Positions 8,150 through 16,034 of a DNA stretch of 64,000 bases are shown here, one piece after another. Source of the DNA: Algoriphagus sp. CAU 1675 (GTDB taxonomy: Bacteria; Bacteroidota; Bacteroidia; Cytophagales; Cyclobacteriaceae). Within the stretch, counting starts at the first letter, position 1. Every line of letters begins with the position of its first letter. The notes below the pieces were generated by a model that saw only the letters and a program-made list of their open reading frames with translations, did no database searches and was not told where the DNA came from. The stretch lies in contig NZ_JARHUI010000001.1 of NCBI RefSeq assembly GCF_029222925.1, positions 310,986 to 374,985 on the forward strand. Direction: 5' to 3'. A program made the position numbers and the translations under genes.

Positions 8150-10108
8150 TTATTCAGCAACTCCGGTTGAGTATTTCAAAGGCACGTTTGTTCCTTTGGG
8201 GGATACTCTCAGGTAGCCCTGCATTTCTTGGTGAAGTGCCGAGCAGAAGTCTGTACAATAGAATGGGAATACTCCTACCCGATCGGGAACCCATTTCAGG
8301 GTGGATGTTTCACCCGGCATGATCAAAAGCTCGGCAGTATTGGCACCTTTGATGGCAAATCCATGAGGCACATCCCAGTCTTGCTCGAGGTTGGTCACAT
8401 GGAAGTACACTTCGTCACCCACGTTCACCCCTTCAATATTATCAGGACGGAAATTGGAACGGATAGAAGTCATGTAAACATGGATTTCGTTCCCTTTGCG
8501 CTCCACCCGCGCATCATTAATCCCTTTCAGAGCTACAGGACTATGGTTTTTCTCAATTGGATAGAATTTCACCTGTCGATCCTTGATCAAGGAGGCTGGG
8601 AAAGCCTCTGCATAGTGGGGTTCGCCTATGGTTGGGAAATCAAGCAAGAGTTGCATTTTGTCACCGGAGATATCATACAACTGAGCTGAATGCGCCAGTT
8701 CAGGACCGGTGGGTAGGTAGCGGTCTTTGGTGATTTTGTTGTATGCCACTAAGTATTTGCCATGGGGCTTTCCGGTTGGTCCACCGGGGATACTCAGGTG
8801 ACCTACAGAATAATAAGTAGGAGCTCTATCCAAGACTTCAAGCGTTTCTATGTTCCACTTCACAATCTCTGAAGACACAAACATGGAAGTATAGGCATTT
8901 CCTTTTCCATCAAACTCGGTATGCAATGGGCCTAATCCCGGCTTTTGAACTTCTCCATGAAGTACAGATTCGTATTTCAAAACAGGCATGCCGTTGAAAT
9001 CACCTTCGAAATCTTTGTTTTCGATTGCGGCCAACATTTTGGTAAATGAGAATACCGGGATAATTGCTGCGAGTTTGCCGGAACCTATGATATATTCTCC
9101 GGTAGGATCGGTGTCAGTTCCATGCGGAGACTTTGGACAAGGAATGAAATAGACAATATCCTTGAGGACGGTGGGATCCAGAGTCAAGACTTCCTCCTTG
9201 ATGGTGGAAGTAGCCGAATGGGTTTCTTCATCCCATTTGTTGTGGGCATATTTCACTTTTTTCTTGGTTCCCTGCCCAGCTTTTATGTACTCCTCCGCTT
9301 TTTTCCAGTTGACAGCCATGATGTAGTCCTTATCCTTTTGCGAAGCATTTACTTCCAAAAGGGTATGAGCCATCTCTGTATTATAAGTGGAGAAAAAGAA
9401 CCATCCATGCGATTTGTTTTTACCGGCTCGGGCTAAGTCAAAATTGAAAGGGGGGGCTTCAATCTGGAAGGAAAGGTCCATGTCACCCGTTTCCGGATTT
9501 ACGCCAATGAATGAAATATAGCCTTTGAAATTGTCCTTGTAGGAATCAATGGAGACATCTTGATTGTCCCCTACCGGAACAGAAAAGCGGGTTCCTGCCA
9601 CGACATACTCGGTATTCTGAGTAATAAACGGAGAGGAGTGATTTCCGGCGGAGTTGGGAATTTCGATTATTTCTACGGTTTTGAAGCTGTTCAGATCCAC
9701 CCGGGCGATACGAGGAGTATTATTGGCATTGCCAAAGGCCCATCGGGCATCATGTTCTGCATTGGTAGTAGAGATAGCGATGTGGTGCAAATCATCCCAA
9801 GGCACAAATCCATTTGCCGTGTTGAGCATAGGTTTTGACTGTTCGGAAAATCCCCAGCCATTTTCTGGGTTCACAGAGAAAACAGGAAGGATTTTCAAGA
9901 CCCGACCGGAGGGAAGACCCACAACGGACATTTGACCATTAAATCCACCGGAGACAATGTTATAAAATTCATCATGTTGACCAGGGGCCACATAAACTTT
10001 GGAGGCGGCATCTCCTGTGATGGCGGTTTGTGCGCCTTTTGGCTTACATCCCGGTGCTACTGCCGCTATTAAAAGTCCGGCGGCAAGGAGCCAATTGTTT
10101 GTTTTCAT
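8150..10108 (-). CDS. nosZ: NosZ, nitrous oxide reductase (clade II type, predicted lipoprotein)
   Basis: NosZ reduces N2O to N2 in the periplasm. The 652-residue protein has the C-terminal CuA cupredoxin with H582, C618, C622, H626 and M629 in the pattern CxxxCSxxHxxM. The seven-bladed propeller carries CuZ histidine motifs such as DDLHH, SPHGTD, GPLHTEFD and KPHGKY. The N-terminus is not a Tat signal: it is short, Sec-type, with a lipobox-like APGC at C21, so the enzyme may be membrane-anchored. Sec export, the absence of nosR and the NosB-like neighbour all fit clade II. Confidence 0.97.
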   Translation of the reverse strand: MKTNNWLLAAGLLIAAVAPGCKPKGAQTAITGDAASKVYVAPGQHDEFYNIVSGGFNGQMSVVGLPSGRVLKILPVFSVNPENGWGFSEQSKPMLNTANGFVPWDDLHHIAISTTNAEHDARWAFGNANNTPRIARVDLNSFKTVEIIEIPNSAGNHSSPFITQNTEYVVAGTRFSVPVGDNQDVSIDSYKDNFKGYISFIGVNPETGDMDLSFQIEAPPFNFDLARAGKNKSHGWFFFSTYNTEMAHTLLEVNASQKDKDYIMAVNWKKAEEYIKAGQGTKKKVKYAHNKWDEETHSATSTIKEEVLTLDPTVLKDIVYFIPCPKSPHGTDTDPTGEYIIGSGKLAAIIPVFSFTKMLAAIENKDFEGDFNGMPVLKYESVLHGEVQKPGLGPLHTEFDGKGNAYTSMFVSSEIVKWNIETLEVLDRAPTYYSVGHLSIPGGPTGKPHGKYLVAYNKITKDRYLPTGPELAHSAQLYDISGDKMQLLLDFPTIGEPHYAEAFPASLIKDRQVKFYPIEKNHSPVALKGINDARVERKGNEIHVYMTSIRSNFRPDNIEGVNVGDEVYFHVTNLEQDWDVPHGFAIKGANTAELLIMPGETSTLKWVPDRVGVFPFYCTDFCSALHQEMQGYLRVSPKGTNVPLKYSTGVAE

Positions 10109-10128
10109 TGGATTAAAGTTTAATTGGA

Positions 10129-10629
10129 TTATTGGATGGCAGCATCACGCTGACCAGCTTTTTCTTCATCATTTTTTCTCATGTATTCCAGAATTCCACG
10201 CGCATCATCAGCCGTGATGTTTTGATTGGGCATTCGGGTAAGACACTCTTCCAAAAGCTTTTGGGCCTGAGGGTCTTGATCCAGCATCACATCCACATTG
10301 GTAATCATGTTCATGATCCATTCAGGTCTGCGTCGGTTGGTTACCCCCTGAAAACCGGGGCCTACCAAACGCTTGTCATTCAATTGGTGGCAGGCGGTAC
10401 ATTTCATATCTACAATGGCTTTGCCTTTTTCTGCCAGTGAGGCATCGACATCTGCACCGATGTCCACTGATTTGAATTCTCCGATTCCTTTGGGATCAGC
10501 TGTAGGGGCAACAGCTTCTGCGGCAGGAATATTTGATTTGGAGGAGGAGGTTTTGGATTCACTTCCGCCGCTGCAAGAGGTCAGGATCATCGCTACGATG
10601 CCCAAAGACCAAAACATCATTTTTTTCAT
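10129..10629 (-). CDS. Cytochrome c lipoprotein next to nosZ (possible independent translation)
   Basis: An internal ATG at 10629 begins a normal lipoprotein signal (MKKMMFWSLGIVAMILTSC, lipobox cysteine 19). A Ser/Ala-rich linker and a class I cytochrome c follow, with C77-T-A-C80-H81 and a probable Met ligand in LTRMPNQN. It would be a 166-residue electron donor to NosZ, a gene commonly found beside clade II nosZ. It is in frame with the upstream membrane protein and has no stop between, so whether it is made alone, as a fusion or both cannot be decided here. Confidence 0.6.
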   Translation of the reverse strand: MKKMMFWSLGIVAMILTSCSGGSESKTSSSKSNIPAAEAVAPTADPKGIGEFKSVDIGADVDASLAEKGKAIVDMKCTACHQLNDKRLVGPGFQGVTNRRRPEWIMNMITNVDVMLDQDPQAQKLLEECLTRMPNQNITADDARGILEYMRKNDEEKAGQRDAAIQ

Positions 10630-11907
10630 AGTTTGAATGTTCAATTGACTTGGATTAGAGGATTGTTTGAATTGTTGCTTGAGATTATAATTGGCTGCAA
10701 AAAGGCTAGCAAAGGATAGGGTAAGCCCGAAAGGGAATAATGCCGAAAGGACAACTAGTCCGAAGTGATACCAAGAGAGATATCCCCACTCAAGCCATAC
10801 CATTGTTCCCTGCCCAAACAGCAAGAACTCAGTACCAAAAAAGGCAATGGAAACCAGTGTCCAGCCGATTTTGGAAGAAATGGAATTTGGTAGGTGACCT
10901 TCTGCAATGGCCTTTCCGGCAAGTCCCAAACTCATAAAGCCTAATAAAACCAGATGTAAAAAACCGATTACATACATCCGGATTGTATATGAAATCACAG
11001 CTACTTCTGGAAAAGTCAGTAAAGCTTGAAGCAGGGCTTTTGCTATAAGGGAAATCATCGCGATTCGAATCAGGAATAAAGGAAGTCCCGATAAATAAAG
11101 CAGGGGGATGGTCCTCCAGATTTTTCGAATCAGCATAAAGTAGGCAAAGGCCTGGAGCCAGACTGCCAGGGAATTGATCCAAAAAAACACCGGTGTTGGC
11201 TCAGCCCAAGTGATTACTAGTGCAAAAGTCAATACCACAGAACCTAGCAAGATCACTTCCTCAATACCGGAAAAAGGGATCTGAATACCCCTTTTTTCAG
11301 CAAAAAAAACGAGTAGACCAAGTGTTCCTAGGACAAACCAACCGTTGAGTTGAAAGTGCAAAAACCATTGGATGGACATAAAATACAGCTCATGCATCCG
11401 GCCCAGGGTGGTAGTTACAGGTCCGAGAGCCCAAAGCCCAAATGTGGAAATCAGATATCCGATCAAAGACCAACGAATCAAGCGGATACCCGGGGTGTTT
11501 GTTCCTTGGCGGAGTGTATGCCAGAGCTTGGCGATAAACCCATACGAAAGCAGTACGAATAGAGTGGAGAATGTGATACTTGCTGTGCCATAACCCTGTA
11601 CCGGAAAGGAAAAGAGCATGCCGAGAATCGAAATTAAAAGAGCTATAAACAGCAATCCGTATTTTTTCACATAGCTTCCTTTGTCCTCCAGACTGAAAAT
11701 CATGGCACCCATCAGCATCATAAATCCCCATCCCAACAATGCGATATGCGAATGGGCATGAAGAAGATGACGATATTCCAGGATTGGGATTTCCACCACA
11801 TGAAAGGACCGCATGCTCAGACCAAAAAGAGATGCAACAAGGAAAAATCCAAGTGCCCACCGGGTCCAAATGCGTGTAAACAATTCGTTGTGTGTTGAAA
11901 AGCCCAT
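10129..11907 (-). CDS. Twelve-helix membrane protein continuous with a cytochrome c lipoprotein
   Basis: The frame is open for 592 residues. The first ~425 form about 12 hydrophobic segments with conserved histidines (LLHAHSHIALLGW near residue 48, IQWFLHFQLNGW, GFLHLVLLGF), loosely recalling haem-copper oxidase subunit I or NnrS proteins. After a polar linker (NLKQQFKQSSNPSQ) comes a complete cytochrome c with its own lipoprotein signal and one CTACH haem site. The linker DNA looks like a spacer, so this may be two genes fused by loss of a stop. It lies between ric and nosZ and probably passes electrons to NosZ. The membrane part is not a family I can name. Confidence 0.6.
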   Translation of the reverse strand: MGFSTHNELFTRIWTRWALGFFLVASLFGLSMRSFHVVEIPILEYRHLLHAHSHIALLGWGFMMLMGAMIFSLEDKGSYVKKYGLLFIALLISILGMLFSFPVQGYGTASITFSTLFVLLSYGFIAKLWHTLRQGTNTPGIRLIRWSLIGYLISTFGLWALGPVTTTLGRMHELYFMSIQWFLHFQLNGWFVLGTLGLLVFFAEKRGIQIPFSGIEEVILLGSVVLTFALVITWAEPTPVFFWINSLAVWLQAFAYFMLIRKIWRTIPLLYLSGLPLFLIRIAMISLIAKALLQALLTFPEVAVISYTIRMYVIGFLHLVLLGFMSLGLAGKAIAEGHLPNSISSKIGWTLVSIAFFGTEFLLFGQGTMVWLEWGYLSWYHFGLVVLSALFPFGLTLSFASLFAANYNLKQQFKQSSNPSQLNIQTMKKMMFWSLGIVAMILTSCSGGSESKTSSSKSNIPAAEAVAPTADPKGIGEFKSVDIGADVDASLAEKGKAIVDMKCTACHQLNDKRLVGPGFQGVTNRRRPEWIMNMITNVDVMLDQDPQAQKLLEECLTRMPNQNITADDARGILEYMRKNDEEKAGQRDAAIQ

Positions 11908-11933
11908 GATATTCAGACAAAAAGTTTTTTTAT

Positions 11934-12653
11934 TTAAGGATTTAATTCAGAATAAAGAACCAGTGCTTTTGGAAACAAGACATTGTTCTCTAAATGGATG
12001 TGCGTATGGAGATCCTGTTCAAACTCCTGAAGCATTGAAAATGCCACCCGATACGTCTGACAGGCATCAGCAGGAGGCGTATATCCTTGGGTCAGGGAAT
12101 CGATCCGTCTAAAGCGTTCACCTTCGGTATCATGCTCCTCTTCCATCATCGCAATGGGGTTTTCGATATGGCCAAAATGTGGCTTGGAAAGTGGGAAATC
12201 GCTATGTTTTGCCTCTTCCATGGCCTTTATATAGGGGAATAGGATAAACTCTTCTTTTTTCATATGAATGGTCAGCGCATCTGCTGCTTCAAAAAATTCC
12301 TGGCAAACAGCAGTCAATTCTGGATGGCGATCACCGTGCACCCGCTCGATCTTTTCAAGGTAAAATTTCAAAGCCGGGATGGTTTCTTCCACATACTTAT
12401 GATGGACACTCACGATATGGTCAATGAGCCGACTGAGGGACATTTCCTGATAGGGGGACTGATCCGCCACCTGCATGATGGCCTCCAGTTTCTCGACCAC
12501 TTCCTCGATATCCAGTCCACGGGTAGAGCAGGCATCACTGAGCTTGACCGCGCCTTTACAACAGAAGTCGATTCCATACTCGGTGAATACTTTGGCGGTG
12601 CGAAAGTTTTCCGCTACGATTTTACCTACTTTCTTTTCTGCGATAGTTGCCAT
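11934..12653 (-). CDS. ric: Ric/ScdA-type iron-sulfur cluster repair di-iron protein
   Basis: Ric (YtfE/ScdA) repairs Fe-S clusters damaged by NO or oxidants. The 239-residue protein has the N-terminal DUF542 domain with GIDFCCKG (C31-C32), then a hemerythrin-like di-iron domain with HIVSVHHKY, HMKKEEFILFPYI, MEEEHD and HTHIHLENNVLFP. It heads the leftward nos transcript, 26 bp before the membrane/cytochrome gene, and a dyad operator lies just upstream at 12670-12683. Placing an NO-repair protein first in a nos operon suggests that NO or its damage is the inducing signal. Confidence 0.92.
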   Translation of the reverse strand: MATIAEKKVGKIVAENFRTAKVFTEYGIDFCCKGAVKLSDACSTRGLDIEEVVEKLEAIMQVADQSPYQEMSLSRLIDHIVSVHHKYVEETIPALKFYLEKIERVHGDRHPELTAVCQEFFEAADALTIHMKKEEFILFPYIKAMEEAKHSDFPLSKPHFGHIENPIAMMEEEHDTEGERFRRIDSLTQGYTPPADACQTYRVAFSMLQEFEQDLHTHIHLENNVLFPKALVLYSELNP

Positions 12654-12669
12654 ATTAATTGAATTTAAA

Positions 12670-12683
12670 GGATAAATTTATCT
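12670..12683. promoter_or_regulatory. Candidate operator GGATAAATTTATCT upstream of ric-nos
   Basis: A 14-bp dyad matching the recurring pattern GGATA-N4-T(G/A)TCC. It ends about 17 bp before the ric start and lies between ric and an Rrf2 regulator gene, so it would control the whole ric-nosZ-nosY run. Confidence 0.6.
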
Positions 12684-12702
12684 TTTATTTTGGTAAATTT
12701 TT

Positions 12703-13134
12703 TTAGGTTTTTAGAAAACTTACCCCGGTGTTTATGCTTAGAGCCATATCCTGTAGGGTAGTTGTCATCATCATACCAGTCAGGTGGTCTCGGATGGCCT
12801 TAAACTTATGGTGAACCGAACAGGGATGCTTTTCCGAACATTCCTGCAATCCCAGTGCACATCCTTTGAAAATGGAATCTCCGTCAATCACCTGCACGAT
12901 ACGATAAAGGGGGGTTTTCCTTCCCTCATCACTGATTTCAAAACCTCCATTGGGTCCTTTGATAGACAAAAGGAGATTTTCTCTGACCAAGGTTCGTAGG
13001 ATTTTGGCTGTAAAAGCCTCCGGTGAATTGGCCGCAAATGCGATTTCTTTCAGCCCAGCCCTTTCCTGACCTTCTGGCAGAGTGGCCAAGAAAACCATGG
13101 AGTTGATTGCGTATTTACAGGCCTTGGAAAACAT
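12703..13134 (-). CDS. Rrf2-family Fe-S regulator (NsrR/IscR-like), copy 1
   Basis: A 143-residue Rrf2 protein with an N-terminal winged helix (FSKACKYAINSMVFLA; recognition region SPEAFTAKILRTLV; wing KGPNGGFEI). Three cysteines, C92-x6-C99-x5-C105, are spaced as in NsrR and IscR, which hold an Fe-S cluster sensing NO or cluster status. It sits immediately upstream of ric on the same strand and has a candidate site in its own leader, so it may be autoregulated. Assignment as an NO sensor is inferred from the cysteines and target genes. Confidence 0.88.
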   Translation of the reverse strand: MFSKACKYAINSMVFLATLPEGQERAGLKEIAFAANSPEAFTAKILRTLVRENLLLSIKGPNGGFEISDEGRKTPLYRIVQVIDGDSIFKGCALGLQECSEKHPCSVHHKFKAIRDHLTGMMMTTTLQDMALSINTGVSFLKT

Positions 13135-13518
13135 CTATTCTCTGATTGATGAACCAAATGTAAATGAAAAATAATAAAAGATAAAAATATCCGGTAATAT
13201 TTTTTAAATATTCCTTCCTCTGTAAAAAATCAATTTGGTCAATTGCCAACCTTGAATGATTGTTACCATTGGATATTGTAGTATCTTTTGCTACTTTTAA
13301 ACAGAATGAAACTTCACTCCCATCCATCTTACCACTTTTTAACTGCTGACGGGTCCTCCATGGACTGGGTCAAAAGGATGGTTGTATGTCATAGCAGAGC
13401 TTTTATCAATTAACCCTCCGTAGAGGATTCGGAGGGCAAAATCAGGATTAATATTTAAAGATTAGGGACTAGTCCATTTGGATTAGCCAATTCCTATTTA
13501 CCATTATTGATATACGAT
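13135..13518. other. 384-bp intergenic region between the Rrf2 copy 1 and Gre/Rnk-like genes
   Basis: Divergent promoter region. It holds the dyad at 13179-13192, a 7-bp hairpin at 13414-13436 (CCCTCCG, then CGGAGGG) with no T tract, and a 35-codon frame at 13306-13413 that I do not recognise. No convincing gene is present. Confidence 0.5.
13179..13192. promoter_or_regulatory. Candidate operator AGATAAAAATATCC in the rrf2 leader
   Basis: One mismatch from GGATA-N4-TATCC, 45 bp before the Rrf2 copy 1 start. It is consistent with autoregulation. Confidence 0.5.
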
Positions 13519-13941
13519 ATGAAGCCTATTCTGAGTGAGTCAGACTATAAGACCATACATACCTTTTTACAAAACCTTCCTCTGCATCTCAAGGGAAAAG
13601 AGGTAAGTCAACTCCAACAGGAAATAAAATCTGCCAAAATCATCGCAGATGATGCCATTTCGGATGAAGTCATCCAGATAAATTCCAGATTTGAAGTATC
13701 TGAACTTTCTAGCGGCACAACGATGAACTTTCAACTGGTGCTTTCCCATCAAGCAGATTTGAAGAAAAACAGAATTTCGGTATTAAGCCCGCTTGGCGTG
13801 GCCCTGATCGGTTTCCGCCAAGGTATGACCGTTGAATGTATGCTCCCCGGAGGACTGAAAAAACTACAGATTAATTGGGTCGAAAAATCAGGACTATTGA
13901 TTCAGTCAAGCCATTCATCTACAGAAAGGACCTTAAAATGA
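13519..13941 (+). CDS. GreA/GreB C-terminal-domain protein, Rnk-like
   Basis: A 140-residue protein whose C-terminal half has the FKBP-like fold signature of GreA/GreB/Rnk (SVLSPLGVALIGFRQGMTVE, then LQINWVEKSG). The N-terminus is too short for the Gre coiled coil, so it resembles Rnk-type RNA-polymerase-binding proteins rather than a true elongation factor. ATG 13519 is preferred to the TTG 12 bp earlier. Its stop overlaps the start of the broken sensor gene downstream (ATGA), so the two formed an operon. Confidence 0.75.
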   Translation: MKPILSESDYKTIHTFLQNLPLHLKGKEVSQLQQEIKSAKIIADDAISDEVIQINSRFEVSELSSGTTMNFQLVLSHQADLKKNRISVLSPLGVALIGFRQGMTVECMLPGGLKKLQINWVEKSGLLIQSSHSSTERTLK

Positions 13942-14549
13942 AATGGGCTTACCAAATTCCAGGAAAACTGAAGCTCTCCCTGTTACTGACAGGGGTGATC
14001 TGTTTAATCATGTTTAACAATCTCAGCGAACGCTAAAAATCCCGTGAACTCAAAACAGCCTTTGAGTCCATGTACACCGATCGCTTGATGGCCGAGAGCT
14101 ACATTTTGCAGCTCTCGGACGAACTTCATACAATCCAAAGTATATTAGAAAAATATCCTTTCCTACCCCAAAAAGTCCTAAATTCCCACCTTCAACAAAT
14201 CGAGCAGATCAACCGGGAATATCTGGAAACTCAGCTTACTGAAGAAGAAAAATCACACTTCCAATCTTTTGAAAAGCATACCTTTAGCATGGGTAAAGAG
14301 CTTCAAAATGGGGGAAATGCAGAAATTCAGATTCATGCCGCATTGGCAGAGCTGAAGGCCCTTTCTCAAATTCAGGTAAAAGAGGCTCAGACCCTGATCA
14401 AAAGGTCAAGTCAAATCTTCTCCTCCGATGCTGCCAGCTCCCAGCTAGAAATTGCTCTTTTAATCGTGGTAGTACTGGTGGTTCAGACCATTTTGTTTGC
14501 CTCTAAAACTTTAAATGTGGCATCAAAAGTACCCTCGCATTTGAATTAA
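13938..14549 (+). pseudogene. Four-helix-bundle membrane sensor-like gene with an in-frame TAA
   Basis: From ATG 13938 the frame encodes a membrane segment (LKLSLLLTGVICLIMFNN), meets TAA at 14034-14036 (codon 33) and continues in the same frame for another 171 codons to 14549. The downstream part is a long helical region and a second membrane segment (LLIVVVLVVQTILF), the layout of a 4HB_MCP-type sensor module without a signalling domain. A single nonsense change explains the sequence. The remaining ORF from 14070 would lack the first membrane helix. It converges on the RND remnant with a 4-bp overlap. Confidence 0.75.
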
Positions 14550-15330
14550 ATCCGCTCTGTATCGGTTGATTTTGGAATTAAATCATTAAGGCTCTCTTTT
14601 TTGATTAATTTCTCCTTCAACCCATCCACTGTCTCATAGACGACCGGCACCAGATACACCGTCAATACCAAAGAAGAAAGCAGCCTTCCTATAATCACCC
14701 AAGCCAGGCCATTTTTCCATTCGCTGGCTGTGCCGCTTGCCAAGGCAATGGGTAGCATTCCGATCACCATAGAGAGTGTAGTCATCAAAATGGGTCACAT
14801 CCTTCCTTTTCCGGCTTCGAGGAGTGCTTCGCGAGTTTCCATTCCTCTTTCTTTCAGCTGATTGGTGAAATCCACGATCAAAATCGCATTTTTGGCCACC
14901 AAGCCCATCAGCATGATCAAGCCCAAGAGGGCAAACAAACTCAGGTTGTTCATCGACAGATTGAGAGCCAAAAAGGCACCAATCACCGCAACAGGAATGG
15001 AAAACAGTACCACAAATGGATAGACAAAACTATCGTACAGTGCCACCATAATCAGGTAAATCAACAGAAAGGAAATCAACAAAACCTGTCCCAAAGTCCC
15101 AAAACTGTCATTTTGCCGCTTGATATCCGAACCCCAAACCATGCTGATTCCTTCGGGAAGTGGATTGTCCTTCAAGTAGGCCACTACCTCATCAGCCACC
15201 GTACCGGAAGGTCGGCCCAAAGCATCAGCGGTAATGGTTAAAGCTGACTGTCTGTCTTTTCGCTCGAGCATGGAAGGAGAATTTGCCTGAATTACTTCTT
15301 CAACTCGAACTTCATTAATCTGGAAAAAGC
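14546..15330 (-). pseudogene. Truncated RND efflux permease (AcrB-like) C-terminal remnant
   Basis: The minus strand encodes the last quarter of an RND multidrug efflux permease: a porter-domain stretch, then membrane helices with LMGLVAKNAILIVDF and PILMTTLSMVIGMLPIA. Homology can be followed to about 15330, where the frame still reads INEVRVEEVIQANSPS. The first ~750 codons are missing, and a TGA at 14790-14792 replaces an expected arginine between EAGKGRM and PILMTT. Truncation plus nonsense mutation make it dead. No fusion protein or TolC partner remains. Confidence 0.88.
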
Positions 15331-15390
15331 AGAAGATTTTCCGAAGCCTAGCCTAGGTTTTCAATCAAATTAGCAGCAAAGGTCAAAAAT

Positions 15391-15421
15391 GGCGGATCTG
15401 ATGGGTCCGTCTTTTTTTTTT
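15391..15421 (+). terminator. Rho-independent terminator-like hairpin
   Basis: A stem of GGCGGATC against GGGTCCGTC with one or two G-T pairs, followed by ten T. It points rightward although the nearest functional gene to its left is dead, so it may be left over from the decayed region. Confidence 0.6.
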
Positions 15422-15457
15422 ATTTAAATGACTAGCCTAACTCCTATTTTTTATTTT

Positions 15458-15471
15458 CGATAAATTTGTCG
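15458..15471. promoter_or_regulatory. Candidate operator CGATAAATTTGTCG upstream of Rrf2 copy 2
   Basis: A near-perfect dyad of the recurring type, 42 bp before the Rrf2 copy 2 start. A further half-site (TTCGATAAAT) lies at 15501-15510. Confidence 0.55.
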
Positions 15472-15513
15472 GAAATGATTTTTGTCATACTTTTGGTCAA
15501 TTCGATAAATAGA

Positions 15514-15948
15514 ATGTTTTCAAAAGCATGTGAATACGGCATCAAAGCCATGATCTATGTGGCGACTCAGTCTCTGAAAGGTGACCGGGTAAAAATCGGT
15601 GACATCGTAGAAAAAGTCGGTTCTCCGGAAGCTTTTACCGCCAAAATCCTCAGCGATCTGGTAAAAAGCGGTCTGATTGAATCCTTGAAAGGCCCTTATG
15701 GTGGCTTTTTCATCCAACCCAATCAGATGGAATCCATCAAAGTGATTCAAATTGTATCTGTGATTGATGGAGACTCCATTTTTATGGGTTGCGGACTGGG
15801 ACTGAGCGAGTGCAATGCTCAAGAGCCCTGTCCCATGCATTCAAAAATTGTAAAAATCCGCTCAGAACTGAAGCATGCACTGCAGACTACCAACCTGCTG
15901 GATCTCGCCAATGGCATCAAATCCGGAAAAACCATTCTGATTCGGTAA
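15514..15948 (+). CDS. Rrf2-family Fe-S regulator, copy 2
   Basis: A 144-residue Rrf2 protein starting MFSKACEYGIKAMIYVATQ. It has the same recognition region (SPEAFTAKILSDLV) as copy 1 and cysteines C93-x6-C100-x5-C106. ATG 15514 is chosen because all three copies in this window start at the same point; longer frames run into the operator. It is directly upstream of the cbb3-like operon on the same strand, so it probably controls that operon, itself or both. Confidence 0.88.
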   Translation: MFSKACEYGIKAMIYVATQSLKGDRVKIGDIVEKVGSPEAFTAKILSDLVKSGLIESLKGPYGGFFIQPNQMESIKVIQIVSVIDGDSIFMGCGLGLSECNAQEPCPMHSKIVKIRSELKHALQTTNLLDLANGIKSGKTILIR

Positions 15949-15970
15949 GCCCTTTTTTTGAATCTATTTC

Positions 15971-15984
15971 CGATAAAAAGATCG
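15971..15984. promoter_or_regulatory. Candidate operator CGATAAAAAGATCG upstream of the cbb3-like operon
   Basis: A dyad with CGAT/ATCG arms and the same 14-bp size as the other sites, 50 bp before the oxidase subunit I start. The match to the consensus is weaker at the right arm. Confidence 0.4.
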
Positions 15985-16034
15985 AAAATACCTGCAATTC
16001 CAATAGAAAATTAAATCATGAGTATCCTATCAAA

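Noticed and set aside
13306..13413. 35-codon ORF before the Gre/Rnk-like gene
   Set aside because: No family resemblance, no coding context; could be chance in a leader region.
13414..13436. Hairpin CCCTCCG/CGGAGGG
   Set aside because: No T tract on either strand and no gene end nearby, so not called a terminator.
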